Part shown: piece by piece, positions 52,971 to 62,332 of the stretch
Numbering within the stretch: the first letter of the stretch is position 1
Layout: the number at the start of each line of letters is the position of its first letter
NCBI GenBank assembly: GCA_003139795.1
Contig: PLGM01000101.1
Coordinates: forward strand, 7,971-71,970
Origin: Acidobacteriaceae bacterium
GTDB lineage: Bacteria > Acidobacteriota > Terriglobia > Terriglobales > Acidobacteriaceae
Direction: 5' to 3'
Length of the DNA: 64,000 bases
The notes under the pieces: generated by a model
Told to the model about the DNA's origin: nothing
What the model saw: the letters and a program-made list of their open reading frames with translations, nothing else
The model's database searches: none
Translations under genes and position numbers: made by a program

Positions 52971-55172
52971 ATGATGAAACTCAAGAACTCTTCGCTGCCC
53001 CTCTGGCTCTCGATTGTTGCCGCCACGCTGGTCTCGCTGCCGGCCTTGCAAGCCCGCGCCCAGAATGAGCCGGGAAGCACACTTCCGGAAACCACTGCTC
53101 CCCCGAAGTTGCCCGCCAGTAGCCCCGCCCAGACTGCTCCCGCCAAAACCGCGCCGGCCAAGGTCGCGGCTTCCAACCAAACCCCCGCGCAGCCTCCCGA
53201 CCGCGCCACGGCCTACTATCACCTCGCGCTGGCCAACAACTACGAGGAAGACGCCATTGCCAATGGCAACACCGAGGACGCGCGACTGGCCATCGAGGAG
53301 TACAAATCGGCGCTAAACGCCGACCCCAACTCCCCGCAGTTGAACGACGGCCTCTCCGATCTCTACTTCCGGACCGGCCACATTCACGAAGCCGAAGCCA
53401 CCGCCCGAGGCCTGCTCAAGACCTCTCCCGACGACATCGAGGCCCACAAGCTGCTGGGGCGGCTTTACCTGCGCCAGTTGAGCGACGCCTCCAATGCGGT
53501 CTCGTCCGCCTCGCCCTCCGGCAACGTTCTCGACCAGGCCATCGCCGAGTTTGAAAGGATCATCCAACTGCAACCCAAAAGCGTCGAGGATCGCATGGTC
53601 CTGGGCCAGCTTTACACCGTCAAGCACGATCCGAAAAAAGCGGAGGAAGAGTTCAAGACCGCCCAGGCCATCGAGCCCGATTCCGAGGAAGTGGTCCTCA
53701 ACCTGGCCCGTCTCTATGCCGAAAGCGGCGATGTGGCACACTCCGTCAAGGTGATTGAAGCCGTCCCGGTGGCCGACCGCAGCCCCAAGATGGAGGTAGC
53801 CCTGGGCGCGGCCTATGACCAGTTGAAGCAGACCAAGGACGCCATCGCCGCCTATCAGCGCGCCGCCGACATGGATCCTGAGGACGCCCACACCCTCGAT
53901 GCTCTCGGCCAGGCGCTGCTTGCCGACAACCAGCTCGACGAAGCCCTGAAGCAATTCAAGCTGCTGGCCGAGGCCGATCCCGAGGACACTGAGGCCCTGA
54001 TCCACATCGCTGAAATTCAGCGCCGCCAGGGCAAGTATGAGGATGCGCTGGTCACCATCCGCAAGGCCCGCAAGCAGGACCCCAACTCCCTGGAGGCCGG
54101 TTTCAACGAAGGCCTGCTCCTTGACCAGTTGGGCCGCTTCGACGAGGCCACCCAGACCTTCGAAAAGATGGTGGACCTCACCTCCCACGCCAACGGCGCC
54201 TACACCAACGAAGAGAAGACCAACCGCGGCTTCTTCCTGGAGCGGCTCGGCGCTATCTACCACGAGCAGAACAAGACCGATCAGGCCATCGCCACCTACC
54301 AGAAGATGGTCGACATGGGCGGCGAAACCGCCGTGCGCGGCTTTGAGGCCCAGGTCGAGACCTACGGCGAAGCCAAAATCTTCGACCGCGCCGTCGAGGT
54401 CGCCCGCAAAGCCGTCGCAGCCAACCCCAAGGATATGGATCTGAAGCTCACGCTCGCCGGCGCCCTGGTGGAGCAAGGCAAAAACGAAGACGCCCTCACT
54501 TTGACCAAGAGCCTGCTGGACAACTCCGACAAAGACCGCGTGGTGTGGCTGAGGCTGGGCCAGTTCTACACCGAGATGCACCGCTGGAAGGAGGCCGACG
54601 AGGCATACGCCAAGGCCGGTCCGCTCACCACCAAAAATGAAGACCGCGCCTACCTGCTCTTCCTGAAGGGCGCGCTGGCTGAGCGCCAGAAGCACTACGA
54701 GCCCGCCGAGCAGTTCTTCCGCCAGGCCCTCGATCTGGACGCCAACAGCGCCATGACCCTCAACTACCTGGGCTACATGCTGGCCGACAAGGGCATTCGC
54801 CTCCCCGAGGCCCTCAAGCTGATTCGCAAGGCCGTCGATCTCGAACCCACGAACGGCGCTTACCTCGATTCCCTCGGCTGGGCCTACTTCAAGCTGGGAC
54901 AGTACGAAGAGGCCGAGGAAAACCTCCGCAAGGCCGTCGAACGCGACCAGACCGACCCCACCGTCCACGACCATCTGGGCGAACTCTACGAGAAGACGGG
55001 CCGCATCCGCCTGGCCGCCGCGCAATGGGAACTTTCGCTCGCCGAGTACGCCAAATCCGCTCCCGCCGACGTTGAGCCCGGCGACGTAGCCAAGGTCCAG
55101 CGCAAGCTGGAAAGCGCCCGCGTCAAGCTCGCCAAGCAGGAAAGCGCCGCCGGCCAACCCAAGCCGGAATAA
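52971..55172 (+). CDS. Large exported TPR-repeat protein
   Basis: 733 residues from ATG at 52971, after trimming 16 residues. A signal peptide (LWLSIVAATLVSLPALQARAQ), a Pro/Ala-rich linker (to about 75) and then some 14-16 TPR units with the usual W/L-G-Y-A-F-A-P pattern (e.g. LDALGQALLADNQLDEALKQFKLLAEADPED, YLDSLGWAYFKLGQYEEAEENLRKAVERD). The whole body is a superhelix for protein-protein contact. BamD/TPR-type assembly or polysaccharide export roles occur in other bacteria, but nothing here shows which. Confidence 0.87.
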   Translation: MMKLKNSSLPLWLSIVAATLVSLPALQARAQNEPGSTLPETTAPPKLPASSPAQTAPAKTAPAKVAASNQTPAQPPDRATAYYHLALANNYEEDAIANGNTEDARLAIEEYKSALNADPNSPQLNDGLSDLYFRTGHIHEAEATARGLLKTSPDDIEAHKLLGRLYLRQLSDASNAVSSASPSGNVLDQAIAEFERIIQLQPKSVEDRMVLGQLYTVKHDPKKAEEEFKTAQAIEPDSEEVVLNLARLYAESGDVAHSVKVIEAVPVADRSPKMEVALGAAYDQLKQTKDAIAAYQRAADMDPEDAHTLDALGQALLADNQLDEALKQFKLLAEADPEDTEALIHIAEIQRRQGKYEDALVTIRKARKQDPNSLEAGFNEGLLLDQLGRFDEATQTFEKMVDLTSHANGAYTNEEKTNRGFFLERLGAIYHEQNKTDQAIATYQKMVDMGGETAVRGFEAQVETYGEAKIFDRAVEVARKAVAANPKDMDLKLTLAGALVEQGKNEDALTLTKSLLDNSDKDRVVWLRLGQFYTEMHRWKEADEAYAKAGPLTTKNEDRAYLLFLKGALAERQKHYEPAEQFFRQALDLDANSAMTLNYLGYMLADKGIRLPEALKLIRKAVDLEPTNGAYLDSLGWAYFKLGQYEEAEENLRKAVERDQTDPTVHDHLGELYEKTGRIRLAAAQWELSLAEYAKSAPADVEPGDVAKVQRKLESARVKLAKQESAAGQPKPE

Positions 55173-55202
55173 GCAGCAACGGCAGACCGGGGCTACCAGG
55201 CT

Positions 55203-55330
55203 GGGGCTCTGCAGGCTGCGGAAAAATGCACTGGCACCCCAGGTCTCGACTTTGAGACCTGTGAGTCGATGAAGCCCAACCAACGCCGGCCCGGAGCGAT
55301 GGCAGGCCGGGGCTCTACAGGTTGCGGAAA
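55203..55330. repeat. Duplicated GGGGCTCTGCAGGCTGCGGAAA unit with hairpin between
   Basis: Two copies (55203-55224 and 55309-55330) match at 20 of 22 bases. Between them at 55241-55260 lies another CCCAGGTCTC hairpin. The GGCTGCGGAAA core also occurs, inverted, in the composite repeat at 47.7-47.9 kb. Located between convergent genes. Confidence 0.75.
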
Positions 55331-55337
55331 CACCCGT

Positions 55338-56219
55338 CTACTGCTTGGTCTCCAACGGGTGCTGCGAATCCTCGAAGAACTGGTTTTGCAGTTTGAGGCT
55401 GACCCGGTCGGCCTTGATTGCCTTGATCGCTTCGGCAATCTGGCGCGACCATTCCTTCTGTTCGAATTCTCCCAGTTCCTTGTTCCCTGCCGCGCCCTCA
55501 CCCGAATAGTGATTCGGAAAACGCGCATACCACCAGATGCCTGTATAAACGGAGCCCGGCAAAGACTGCCGTTTCTGGTCCGCGCCCGATTCCTGCGTTG
55601 CACGGTCCATGTGCACCAGGTCGGGCCGCGCAATCAGCATCAGCGAAGTCTCCGTTTCGCCTGCGTGCATGTCTGTCTGCGTCTTCATGGCTGGCCGTCC
55701 CGGCACGTCCGTGTTCGGCAGTCCGAAAACATAAACCACGTAGTCGCGCGGGCTGGCCAGCTGCGCCTGCGCGAACAGCGGCAAAAGGCTGTTGTTTCCG
55801 CCGTGGCCATTCACAATGACCACCTTCTTGCAGCCATTGCGCGCCATCTCCTTTACCGTCTCCTCAAGCAGCGTCAGTTGCGTCGTCAGGCTGTAGGCCA
55901 CCGTTCCGGGCTGTTGCTGGGCCTCGAATATCTGCCCGAAATAATACTCGGGAAATACCACCGCATACTCCTGCTTGACCGCATTCATCACCGCGAAGCG
56001 AACATCGAGCAGGTCCGTGCCCAACGGCAGGTGCGGTCCGTGTTTTTCAATAATGCCGAACGGCAGCACGCAAACCCCTTGCGACTGGTGAACGGCCTCA
56101 ATGAAGTCGGGTCCGGTAAGTTCTTCCCATTTTGCGGAAAGGCTCCCTTGAGGCAGACAGACCTGTGCCGGCAGCAAAAGAAAAAACAGCGAGAGAATCA
56201 TGCTGGATTTGGTTTTCAT
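55338..56219 (-). CDS. Exported creatininase-family amidohydrolase
   Basis: 293 residues from the ATG at 56219 (AAGGGGGGTGACG), with a signal peptide (MILSLFFLLLPAQVCLPQG). The creatininase fold has its metal ligands in GIIEKHGPHLPLGTDLLD (Glu, His, Asp), NGHGGNN (His) and HAGETETS (Glu). Family members hydrolyse creatinine, formamide intermediates or similar C-N bonds; the exported subtype has no known substrate. It is downstream of a terminator, so separately expressed from the sugar-binding protein. Confidence 0.88.
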   Translation of the reverse strand: MKTKSSMILSLFFLLLPAQVCLPQGSLSAKWEELTGPDFIEAVHQSQGVCVLPFGIIEKHGPHLPLGTDLLDVRFAVMNAVKQEYAVVFPEYYFGQIFEAQQQPGTVAYSLTTQLTLLEETVKEMARNGCKKVVIVNGHGGNNSLLPLFAQAQLASPRDYVVYVFGLPNTDVPGRPAMKTQTDMHAGETETSLMLIARPDLVHMDRATQESGADQKRQSLPGSVYTGIWWYARFPNHYSGEGAAGNKELGEFEQKEWSRQIAEAIKAIKADRVSLKLQNQFFEDSQHPLETKQ

Positions 56220-56319
56220 CGTCACCCCCCTTGGCGCTTGACCCGGAAAATCATACCACCGTTGTGGGCAGTGCATTGCCAGGAGCGCGCTTGGAGCCAC
56301 GCCGCCGGCGAGCCGTTGA

Positions 56320-56364
56320 AGCAAAAACAAGAAAGCCCGCGTCTCGGATTGGAGACACGGGCTT
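56320..56364 (-). terminator. Rho-independent terminator of the sugar-binding lipoprotein gene
   Basis: Stem AAGCCCGTGTCTC with GAGACGCGGGCTT (one mismatch), six-base loop, then TCTTGTTTTTG on the minus strand. It lies 66 bases after the stop codon of the substrate-binding protein. It is the clearest intrinsic terminator in the window. Confidence 0.85.
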
Positions 56365-56429
56365 CCTCGAACATGCAACTCCGCCATCGTGATTGGGCCG
56401 GAATCGATGAAAGCGTTCGAGCGTCTTCC

Positions 56430-57419
56430 CTACTTCGTTCCCTCCGCAGCTGATGCAATGTACAAATCCACGTTGCTGCTGTCCACCAGCGAGGTGCCGG
56501 TATCCACAAACACCGGGTACGGCGAGAAGGAGTCGGTTGCGTAGTCTTTGTTCAGTGCCTTGGGCGGGTCATGGTAGATCTCGTCCAGCGCCTTCAGCCC
56601 CACCAAACCCATCGTGAAGGGCTTCTGCGCGATCGTCGCGTCGATGGCGCCCGACTTGATTCCGTCCAGCGTATCCTGGTCCACATCCCAGGCCATCAGC
56701 TCCCGGCCGCCGCCGCTCCGCTTGATGGCATCGGCCACCACCTTGCCCGACGATGCTTCCAGACACACAAATGCATCGATCTTCTTCGGGCCGGTCAGCG
56801 CCAACACCTCCTGGGCCTTGTCGAACGCGTTGCGCGCATCGCCCTTGATGTCCACCACATCCACGATCTTGATCTCCGGACGGGTCGCGAACACGTCTTT
56901 AAAGCCCTTCAGCCGCTCGTCCGTATTGGGCTGGCCGCCGAGGGTAAAGAAGATCACGTTGCCCTTCCCGCCCAGCTTCTCGATCACCCGTCTGCCGCCC
57001 AGACGTCCTGCCTCCAGGTTGTTGGTCCCGATGAAATACAGCCTTCGGCTGCCTGCCGCATCCGAGTCCATGGTAATCACGGGAATCCCTGCGTTGACCG
57101 CCGCATCGAGCCCTGGCAGCAGCACCGATGCGTCGGCCACGGAAATCAGAATCCCCGACGGCTTGGCCGCAACCGCCTTCTGCAATTCGTCCAGTTCGGC
57201 CTTCGGATCGTAGGTGTCCGGTCCCACCACTCTGGCCGTCACCTTGTACTGAGCCGCTGCCCGTTTGAATCCCGCCGCCGCCGTCTGCCAGTAGGGCAGG
57301 TTCACGTTGGTCGCTATCAGGTAGAAGACCTCTTTGGTCGAGTGCCTGCCTTCGCAGCCCGACGTGAACGCAACTCCCAGCGCCAGTATCGCCAACGCTG
57401 CTGTCTTGATCGCTTTCAT
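56430..57419 (-). CDS. Sugar-binding lipoprotein of an ABC transporter (type I SBP)
   Basis: 329 residues: lipoprotein signal with lipobox FTSGC (Cys22), then a ribose/xylose/galactose-binding protein-type two-lobe fold. It has LIATNVNLPYWQTAAAGFKRAA, DELQKAVAAKPSGILISVADAS, AGIPVITMDSDAAGSRRLYFIGTNN and AWDVDQDTLDGIKSGAIDATIAQKPF. The ATG at 57419 follows GGGAGG. No permease or ATPase lies near, so it is an orphan binding protein; it may serve a transporter elsewhere or act as a sensor. Terminator follows directly. Confidence 0.92.
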   Translation of the reverse strand: MKAIKTAALAILALGVAFTSGCEGRHSTKEVFYLIATNVNLPYWQTAAAGFKRAAAQYKVTARVVGPDTYDPKAELDELQKAVAAKPSGILISVADASVLLPGLDAAVNAGIPVITMDSDAAGSRRLYFIGTNNLEAGRLGGRRVIEKLGGKGNVIFFTLGGQPNTDERLKGFKDVFATRPEIKIVDVVDIKGDARNAFDKAQEVLALTGPKKIDAFVCLEASSGKVVADAIKRSGGGRELMAWDVDQDTLDGIKSGAIDATIAQKPFTMGLVGLKALDEIYHDPPKALNKDYATDSFSPYPVFVDTGTSLVDSSNVDLYIASAAEGTK

Positions 57420-57676
57420 GCTTGCCTCCCGGTCCGGATGTGAGATGTCTTCGGGGGCCGGCGCCGGATTTCGTCCCCGCGCCAACCCTCTCGCAAAATT
57501 CGGCAGGATAGTACTACCGCTCGATTGCCCTTGTCCAATCCCCGCCGCAATGAAAACGTTATACCACTGCCGGGTCGCGTCGATGGTGATTCAGAGCACG
57601 TTCGTCTCTTTCCTTCTGCGCTCACGTCCCCATCTGCGGTATAACCAGACGTGAACTCCTCTCTTGCGCATTGACG

Positions 57677-58846
57677 ATGTCGGACTCTCAAACCAGCTCG
57701 CCTGCCAAACTCCCGCCGGGGATTGCCGTCTGCGGCCGCCAGGACGCCGAACTCGCCCGCCGCACCCACGCCGAATCCCCTCATTCCTACCGCACTCCCT
57801 TCGCCCGCGACGCCGCCCGGATTCTGCACTCCAAGGCCTTTCGCCGCCTCGCCGGCAAGACCCAGGTCTTCACCCGCCTGCCCGCAGAATCCCCCTCCGA
57901 CCACTTCCGCAGCCGCCTCACCCACACCCTCGAGGTCACCCAGATCGCCCGCACCCTGGCCGCCGCCCTGGGCCTCAACACCGAGCTGGCCGAGGCCCTC
58001 GCACTGGTCCACGACATTGGCCATCCGCCCTTTGGCCACGCCGGCGAGCAGGCCCTCGACCACGCCCTCCAGGCCCACGGCCTGCGCTTCGACCACAACC
58101 TCCACGCCCTGCGCATCGTTACGTGGTTCGAGGAGCGGTACGCCGCCTTTCGCGGCCTCAACCTCACCCTTGGCGTAAGGGAGGGCATCGTCAAGCACTC
58201 CCGCGATTACTCCGCCGCCGCCCACCCTGAGCTGGCCGAGTACTTCCTCGACCAGTTCCCGCCCCTTGAAGCCCAGCTCATCGATCTGGCCGACGAAATC
58301 GCCTATCTCACCGCCGATCTCGATGACGGCCTCGACTCCGGCATCCTTGCCCTCCCCCAGGTCCGCGAAGCCGTGCCACTGTTCCGCGGCTTCCACGACG
58401 CTGTTCTCATCCAATACCCCGCCGCCGCGCCCAAGCTCGCCGTGAACGAAGCCATCAAGCGCGTCCTGAACGCGCTGGTCACCGATCTGTTGAACGAAGT
58501 GCGCGCCCGCGTAGCTGCTCTCGGCGCCACAACCCTGGCCGATATCCGCCGCGCGCCCCACCGCCTGGCGGCCCTCAGCCCGCAACTCGAAGCCGAACGC
58601 GCCGCCGCCAAGGATTTCCTTTACGACAACCTCTACAACTCTCCCATCATGGAGGACGCCCACAGCCACGCCACTCAGGTCGTCCAGAGCCTCTTCGCCG
58701 CCCTTATCGCCGACCCCGCCCAACTGCCCGAAGACCACCGCGCACAAATCCCCACCGAAGGCCTCGCCCGCACCGTCGCCGACTACATCGCCGGCATGAC
58801 CGACAGCTACATCGAGCAGGCATGGTTGCGCTGCGGCGGGTCCTGA
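57677..58846 (+). CDS. dgt: dNTP triphosphohydrolase (dGTPase-like)
   Basis: Cleaves dGTP (or other dNTPs) to nucleoside and triphosphate. 389-residue HD-domain protein: YRTPFARDAARILHSKAFRRL, then the metal site His83 (LTHTLEVTQIA), His112-Asp113 (VHDIGHPPFGH) and the downstream Asp in IDLADEIAYLTADLDDG. Length fits the shorter Dgt type-2 subfamily. I chose the ATG at 57677, two codons after the TTG. Substrate range, and a possible antiviral role known for some Dgt homologues, cannot be judged here. Confidence 0.93.
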   Translation: MSDSQTSSPAKLPPGIAVCGRQDAELARRTHAESPHSYRTPFARDAARILHSKAFRRLAGKTQVFTRLPAESPSDHFRSRLTHTLEVTQIARTLAAALGLNTELAEALALVHDIGHPPFGHAGEQALDHALQAHGLRFDHNLHALRIVTWFEERYAAFRGLNLTLGVREGIVKHSRDYSAAAHPELAEYFLDQFPPLEAQLIDLADEIAYLTADLDDGLDSGILALPQVREAVPLFRGFHDAVLIQYPAAAPKLAVNEAIKRVLNALVTDLLNEVRARVAALGATTLADIRRAPHRLAALSPQLEAERAAAKDFLYDNLYNSPIMEDAHSHATQVVQSLFAALIADPAQLPEDHRAQIPTEGLARTVADYIAGMTDSYIEQAWLRCGGS

Positions 58847-58901
58847 CCCGGTCGGCCTGATTTCATTTGCGCCCGGAGACGGGGCAGCATAGAATGCCGC
58901 C

Positions 58902-59180
58902 ATGGCAGATCTAGTTGGCGGCTTGCGGCAGGCGATTCAAGACCTTGTCGCTCCAGATCTCAAAGCGATTCAGGCGAAACAGGATTCAATGAGCGAGCAG
59001 ATGGAAGTGCAACACGATGCGCTCCTGAAGACAGTGGAAGCATTTCGCGCCGAGATGCGCTCTGAGTTCGCGGCGCTTCGGACGAACAACCAGCTTGAAG
59101 TCTTGCGGCAAGTATCTCCATTGAGTGAACGTATCAGCGTGGTTGAGAGCAGCGGTGGGCGCAAGTTCCGCAAGGAGTAA
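58902..59180 (+). CDS. Small coiled-coil protein, possible paralogue of 21.2 kb gene
   Basis: 92 residues, ATG at 58902. LRQAIQDLVAPDLKAIQAKQDSMSEQMEVQHDALLKTVEAFRAEMRSEF is a continuous heptad pattern; the tail is basic (GGRKFRKE). The N-terminal 25 residues align with the protein at 21245, and the length is the same, so both may come from one family. Function unknown. Confidence 0.62.
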   Translation: MADLVGGLRQAIQDLVAPDLKAIQAKQDSMSEQMEVQHDALLKTVEAFRAEMRSEFAALRTNNQLEVLRQVSPLSERISVVESSGGRKFRKE

Positions 59181-59249
59181 TGACGGGCAGCCATAGAGTA
59201 GGGACGTCATGGAAGACGGCGGCGTAAGCTCCATCTGCCGCGCTGCTCA

Positions 59250-59423
59250 CTATTCCTTTATGGTCCGCTGCTCCGCAAGCCGCGTTTCCGGCTGGAGAAT
59301 AATACGATCTCCTTCCACACAAATGGCAACGCGGGTTCCATCCACGATTCCGAGCGACTCACAGATCGCAACGGGAATTTCCAGTTCGCCTTCCGAGCCT
59401 ACCGTAGCGTAGTACTGCTCCAT
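59250..59423 (-). CDS. AbrB/MazE-type antitoxin-like protein, orphan
   Basis: 57 residues from the ATG at 59423. YYATVGSEGELEIPVAICESLGIVDGTRVAICVEGDRIILQP is a SpoVT/AbrB swapped-hairpin DNA-binding domain, as in MazE and VapB antitoxins. No PIN or MazF-type toxin follows: the 115 bases downstream hold only a random-looking ORF. Possibly an orphan antitoxin or regulator. Confidence 0.75.
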   Translation of the reverse strand: MEQYYATVGSEGELEIPVAICESLGIVDGTRVAICVEGDRIILQPETRLAEQRTIKE

Positions 59424-59538
59424 GGATTCAATTCTGGCATAGCTCTGGACAATACGCATGAGCCTGCCAAAAACAAAGCGGCAAAACGTGTCATTTCCGT
59501 CTTGCCGTTTCCTGTGTTCCCGTATTGCCGCGCCGCCC

Positions 59539-60567
59539 CTACTGCACTGTCCCCGCCGGCCTCAACCTGCGCAAATCCAGCGCGCACGCCACCGCATTCT
59601 GCGCGTGGAGCCGCAAATTGTCCGACGCCGCCCACAGCCACAGCCGCGAAGTCTCATTCGTATTCCGCGACCCGCCCAGCTCCGGCCGCAGCCGCACCAG
59701 CACATCGTTCTGCCCCGTAGCCGCCAGGTTCGAAGGCGAATCCGTATCTTCCAGCACCAGGTCCATGTGTTCCCCGCCCAGAGCCTCTTCCAGCGCCGAA
59801 ATCTCCACCGCCCGCTCCAGCTCCACCGCGATCGAAAACGTGTGCCCGTGAAACACCGGCGCATGAACCACCTGCAACGCCAGCGCCGGCCAGCGCCCGC
59901 CCCCCAGCGCGGCATAGTGGCGCCGAATCCGCGCCTCCGCCGCGCCCAGGCTGATCCTGGCGCTTTCGCCCAGGCCGGAGAGAAGGTTATAGGCTATCTG
60001 CGCGTCGTAAATGGCCCGCGGCAAGCCCTGGAAGCTCAGCAGGCTCACCGTCTGCTGGTGCAGCTCGTCCATTGCCGCACGGCCAAATTCGCTGGCCGGC
60101 TCCAGCACCGTGGCGGCCGCAAACCGCACCTCGGCGGCCAGTTGCAGCCGCTCCAGAACCAGCGCCAGCGCCAGCGCCGCCGGGTGCGCCGGAACCACGG
60201 CGGGGGTAAACAGGTCGGCCGTCGCCGCCTCCGATCCCAGCCACGGCGCCCGCACCAGCACCCCCGTCTCCTGGTCCAGCGCGCCGGAAAGGTCCAGCAC
60301 CGTCGAACCGGCCCGCAGCGCCTCCCGCCAGTGCTTCCGCGTCAGGTCCTCAGTGCCCGCAAAGAACGTGAAGTCCGCGCGCTCAAACGCATCCGCGCCG
60401 ATGGCCTGGACAAATGTAATCTCGTCCCCCACCCGATCCAGTTGCCCCTGCGCCTGTTCTTCATCCAGCAGCACAAAGCTGGCCGCGGCCAGCGGCGAAT
60501 CCGACAGCGCTTCCTTCAACTCCCGGCCCAGCAGCGTTGAGGCCCCGGCAATGGCGATCTTGTACAC
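59539..60567 (-). CDS. Aspartate-semialdehyde dehydrogenase homologue lacking the catalytic Cys
   Basis: 342 residues with the Asd/ArgC fold: NAD-binding IAGASTLLGRELKEAL, GSTVLDLSGAL, dimerisation-domain TVLEPASEFGRAAMDELHQQT, GLPRAIYDAQIAYNLL and APVFHGHTFSIAVELE. Where Asd has the nucleophile (PNCST), this protein reads VPAHPAALALAL; its only Cys is near the C-terminus. It therefore should not work as a normal phosphate-dependent dehydrogenase. It follows pssA by 27 bases on the same strand. A regulatory, structural or different enzymatic role is likely. Confidence 0.85.
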   Translation of the reverse strand: MYKIAIAGASTLLGRELKEALSDSPLAAASFVLLDEEQAQGQLDRVGDEITFVQAIGADAFERADFTFFAGTEDLTRKHWREALRAGSTVLDLSGALDQETGVLVRAPWLGSEAATADLFTPAVVPAHPAALALALVLERLQLAAEVRFAAATVLEPASEFGRAAMDELHQQTVSLLSFQGLPRAIYDAQIAYNLLSGLGESARISLGAAEARIRRHYAALGGGRWPALALQVVHAPVFHGHTFSIAVELERAVEISALEEALGGEHMDLVLEDTDSPSNLAATGQNDVLVRLRPELGGSRNTNETSRLWLWAASDNLRLHAQNAVACALDLRRLRPAGTVQ

Positions 60568-60594
60568 AAGCGTCCTTTTCTTCTGTTGGAAAAA

Positions 60595-61494
60595 TTACGA
60601 GCGGCTGAGCGAATCCGGCTCAACCGGGGCAGCGTCCTCGACCGCAACCTTCGCCGGCCTTCGCCGCCGCCGCCGCGTCCAACCGTACGCCGCCCGCGCC
60701 CAGATTCCCGAGAACATGTAGAGCAGCGCCAGCGAGAAAAGCACCCCTTGGGAAAATCGGAAAATGATATAAAACACGATCGCCAGCACCAAAAGAAGCT
60801 GGAAAGGGTGGCTGCGCGAGAAGTTGATCTCCTTGCCCGACCAGAACCGCCAGGTGCTCACCATCAGAAACCCGCTCAGCCCCACCAGAACCAGCCAGGG
60901 AATCGCAATCCACCACGCCAGCACCGGATAGCCGTAGCACAGGTGCACCGTGGCGGCCAGCAGCCCCGCCGCCGCCGGAATCGGCATCCCCACGAAATAC
61001 TTGCGCCCCGGCCGTCCCGGATTCCGCGGCTGCGCATCGTGCGAGATGTTGAACCGCGCCAGCCGCGAAACCCCGCCGATCAGAAACAGGAAACAGATGA
61101 ACGCCCCGGCCTGGCGCAGATGCTCCAGCAACTGCGGGTTGACCGAATCCGGCAGAAAGTGGAATCCCCAGATCAGCGCCAGCAGGCTCGGCGCCATCCC
61201 GAACGTAATGGCGTCGGCCAGCGAATCCAGCTCTTTGCCGAAATCGCTGGTAGTGTTGGTCATGCGGGCAATCCGCCCATCCAGCGCGTCAAAGGGAATG
61301 GCAAAGATGATGGCGATGGCCGCCCAGTCCAGATGCGTGTGCGCGTTGCCGACGTCGCTGATCGCCTTGATCGTCTCGCTGATGGAAAAATAACCCGCGG
61401 CGATGTTGCCCACGGTAAACAACGAAGGCAGCAGGTACATGCCGCGCCGCAGCCGCGCCTTGGCGTCGGCCAGTGCCGGGTCGCGCCCGTTCAT
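60595..61494 (-). CDS. pssA: CDP-diacylglycerol-serine O-phosphatidyltransferase
   Basis: Membrane enzyme joining serine to CDP-diacylglycerol to make phosphatidylserine. 299 residues with several transmembrane helices and the complete CDP-alcohol phosphotransferase motif DGX2ARX8GX3DX3D at residues 72-94 (D72 G73, A76 R77, G86, D90, D94). Its ATG overlaps the psd stop (ATGA). A basic tail (RRRRRRPAK) follows the last helix. It supplies the substrate of the decarboxylase encoded just before it. Confidence 0.95.
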   Translation of the reverse strand: MNGRDPALADAKARLRRGMYLLPSLFTVGNIAAGYFSISETIKAISDVGNAHTHLDWAAIAIIFAIPFDALDGRIARMTNTTSDFGKELDSLADAITFGMAPSLLALIWGFHFLPDSVNPQLLEHLRQAGAFICFLFLIGGVSRLARFNISHDAQPRNPGRPGRKYFVGMPIPAAAGLLAATVHLCYGYPVLAWWIAIPWLVLVGLSGFLMVSTWRFWSGKEINFSRSHPFQLLLVLAIVFYIIFRFSQGVLFSLALLYMFSGIWARAAYGWTRRRRRRPAKVAVEDAAPVEPDSLSRS

Positions 61495-62192
61495 TGACCT
61501 TCTCCGTCGGACACGCCTACCAGCACACTGGCGCTCATTTCCATCCTGGCTATGGGCACAACCAGCGCCTCCTTGGGCTTGGGCATCTCCGCCAGCACGC
61601 TCCATCCGCCCTTCACCCGTTCGCCCACCTTCACCCGCAGCGCCGCCTCGGCCGGTACAACCGTATCCACCCTGGAGCCGAACTTGATCAGGCCCACCCG
61701 CTGCCCGCGCTCCACCCTGTCGCCCTCACGCAGGTTGAACACGATCCGCCGCGCCAGCAGCCCGGCAATCTGCTTGAACGTAACCTCGATCCCCTCGCCC
61801 CGCACCGTCACTTCGTTCTGCTCATTGCGGTCCGCCGAGGCCGGATTCATGGCGTTCAGATACTCGCCCTTTCGGTAGCGCACAAATCTGACCATCCCGC
61901 CGATCGGCGAGCGGTTCACATGCACGTCGAATACGCTCAGGAAGATGCTGATCCGCTGCCTGGGGCCCTCGGGAGTGGCGATCATGACCGTCTCGGTCAC
62001 CAGGCCGTCGCCGGGCGACACAATCAGGCCCGCGCCTGAAGGCACTGTCCGCCGGGGATCGCGGAAAAACCACAGAAAGAATGCCGCCAGGAGCACAGGC
62101 GCAATACCCCACGCCCAATTGCCTGTAAGCCACGCCAGCACAAGCGCCACCGCTAGCAAGCTGAAACCGTAGATGTAACCGTCACGAACCAT
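61491..62192 (-). CDS. psd: Phosphatidylserine decarboxylase
   Basis: Produces phosphatidylethanolamine from phosphatidylserine. 233 residues with an N-terminal membrane hairpin. The catalytic site is Gly172-Ser173 in LIKFGSRVD, where self-cleavage creates a pyruvoyl group, with SPGDG and [13 protein letters not shown] upstream; this is the shorter 'archaeal-type' PSD (FGS rather than LGST). I use the ATG at 62192; a TTG three codons earlier is possible. Confidence 0.94.
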   Translation of the reverse strand: MVRDGYIYGFSLLAVALVLAWLTGNWAWGIAPVLLAAFFLWFFRDPRRTVPSGAGLIVSPGDGLVTETVMIATPEGPRQRISIFLSVFDVHVNRSPIGGMVRFVRYRKGEYLNAMNPASADRNEQNEVTVRGEGIEVTFKQIAGLLARRIVFNLREGDRVERGQRVGLIKFGSRVDTVVPAEAALRVKVGERVKGGWSVLAEMPKPKEALVVPIARMEMSASVLVGVSDGEGQ

Positions 62193-62332
62193 CGTCCCCA
62201 ACGATTATACGGCTATTCCACTGGCCTGCCGGCTCGTTCGGCCGCTCGCCCTGGCGCACACCACTCGCATTGAGGCCAAGCGCGGCCGACGCTTAAGCAA
62301 TTCGCCCGCGCGATCCAGGCCGATCTATAGCC

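Noticed and set aside
53313-55283. 656-residue minus-strand ORF
   Set aside because: Antisense to the TPR protein; its Gly/Val/Leu pattern reflects complement codons of Ala/Asp/Lys-rich TPRs.
59134-59322. Possible toxin partner of the AbrB-type antitoxin
   Set aside because: The translated ORF has no PIN or MazF residues, overlaps the antitoxin in another frame, and reaches into the coiled-coil gene on the other strand.
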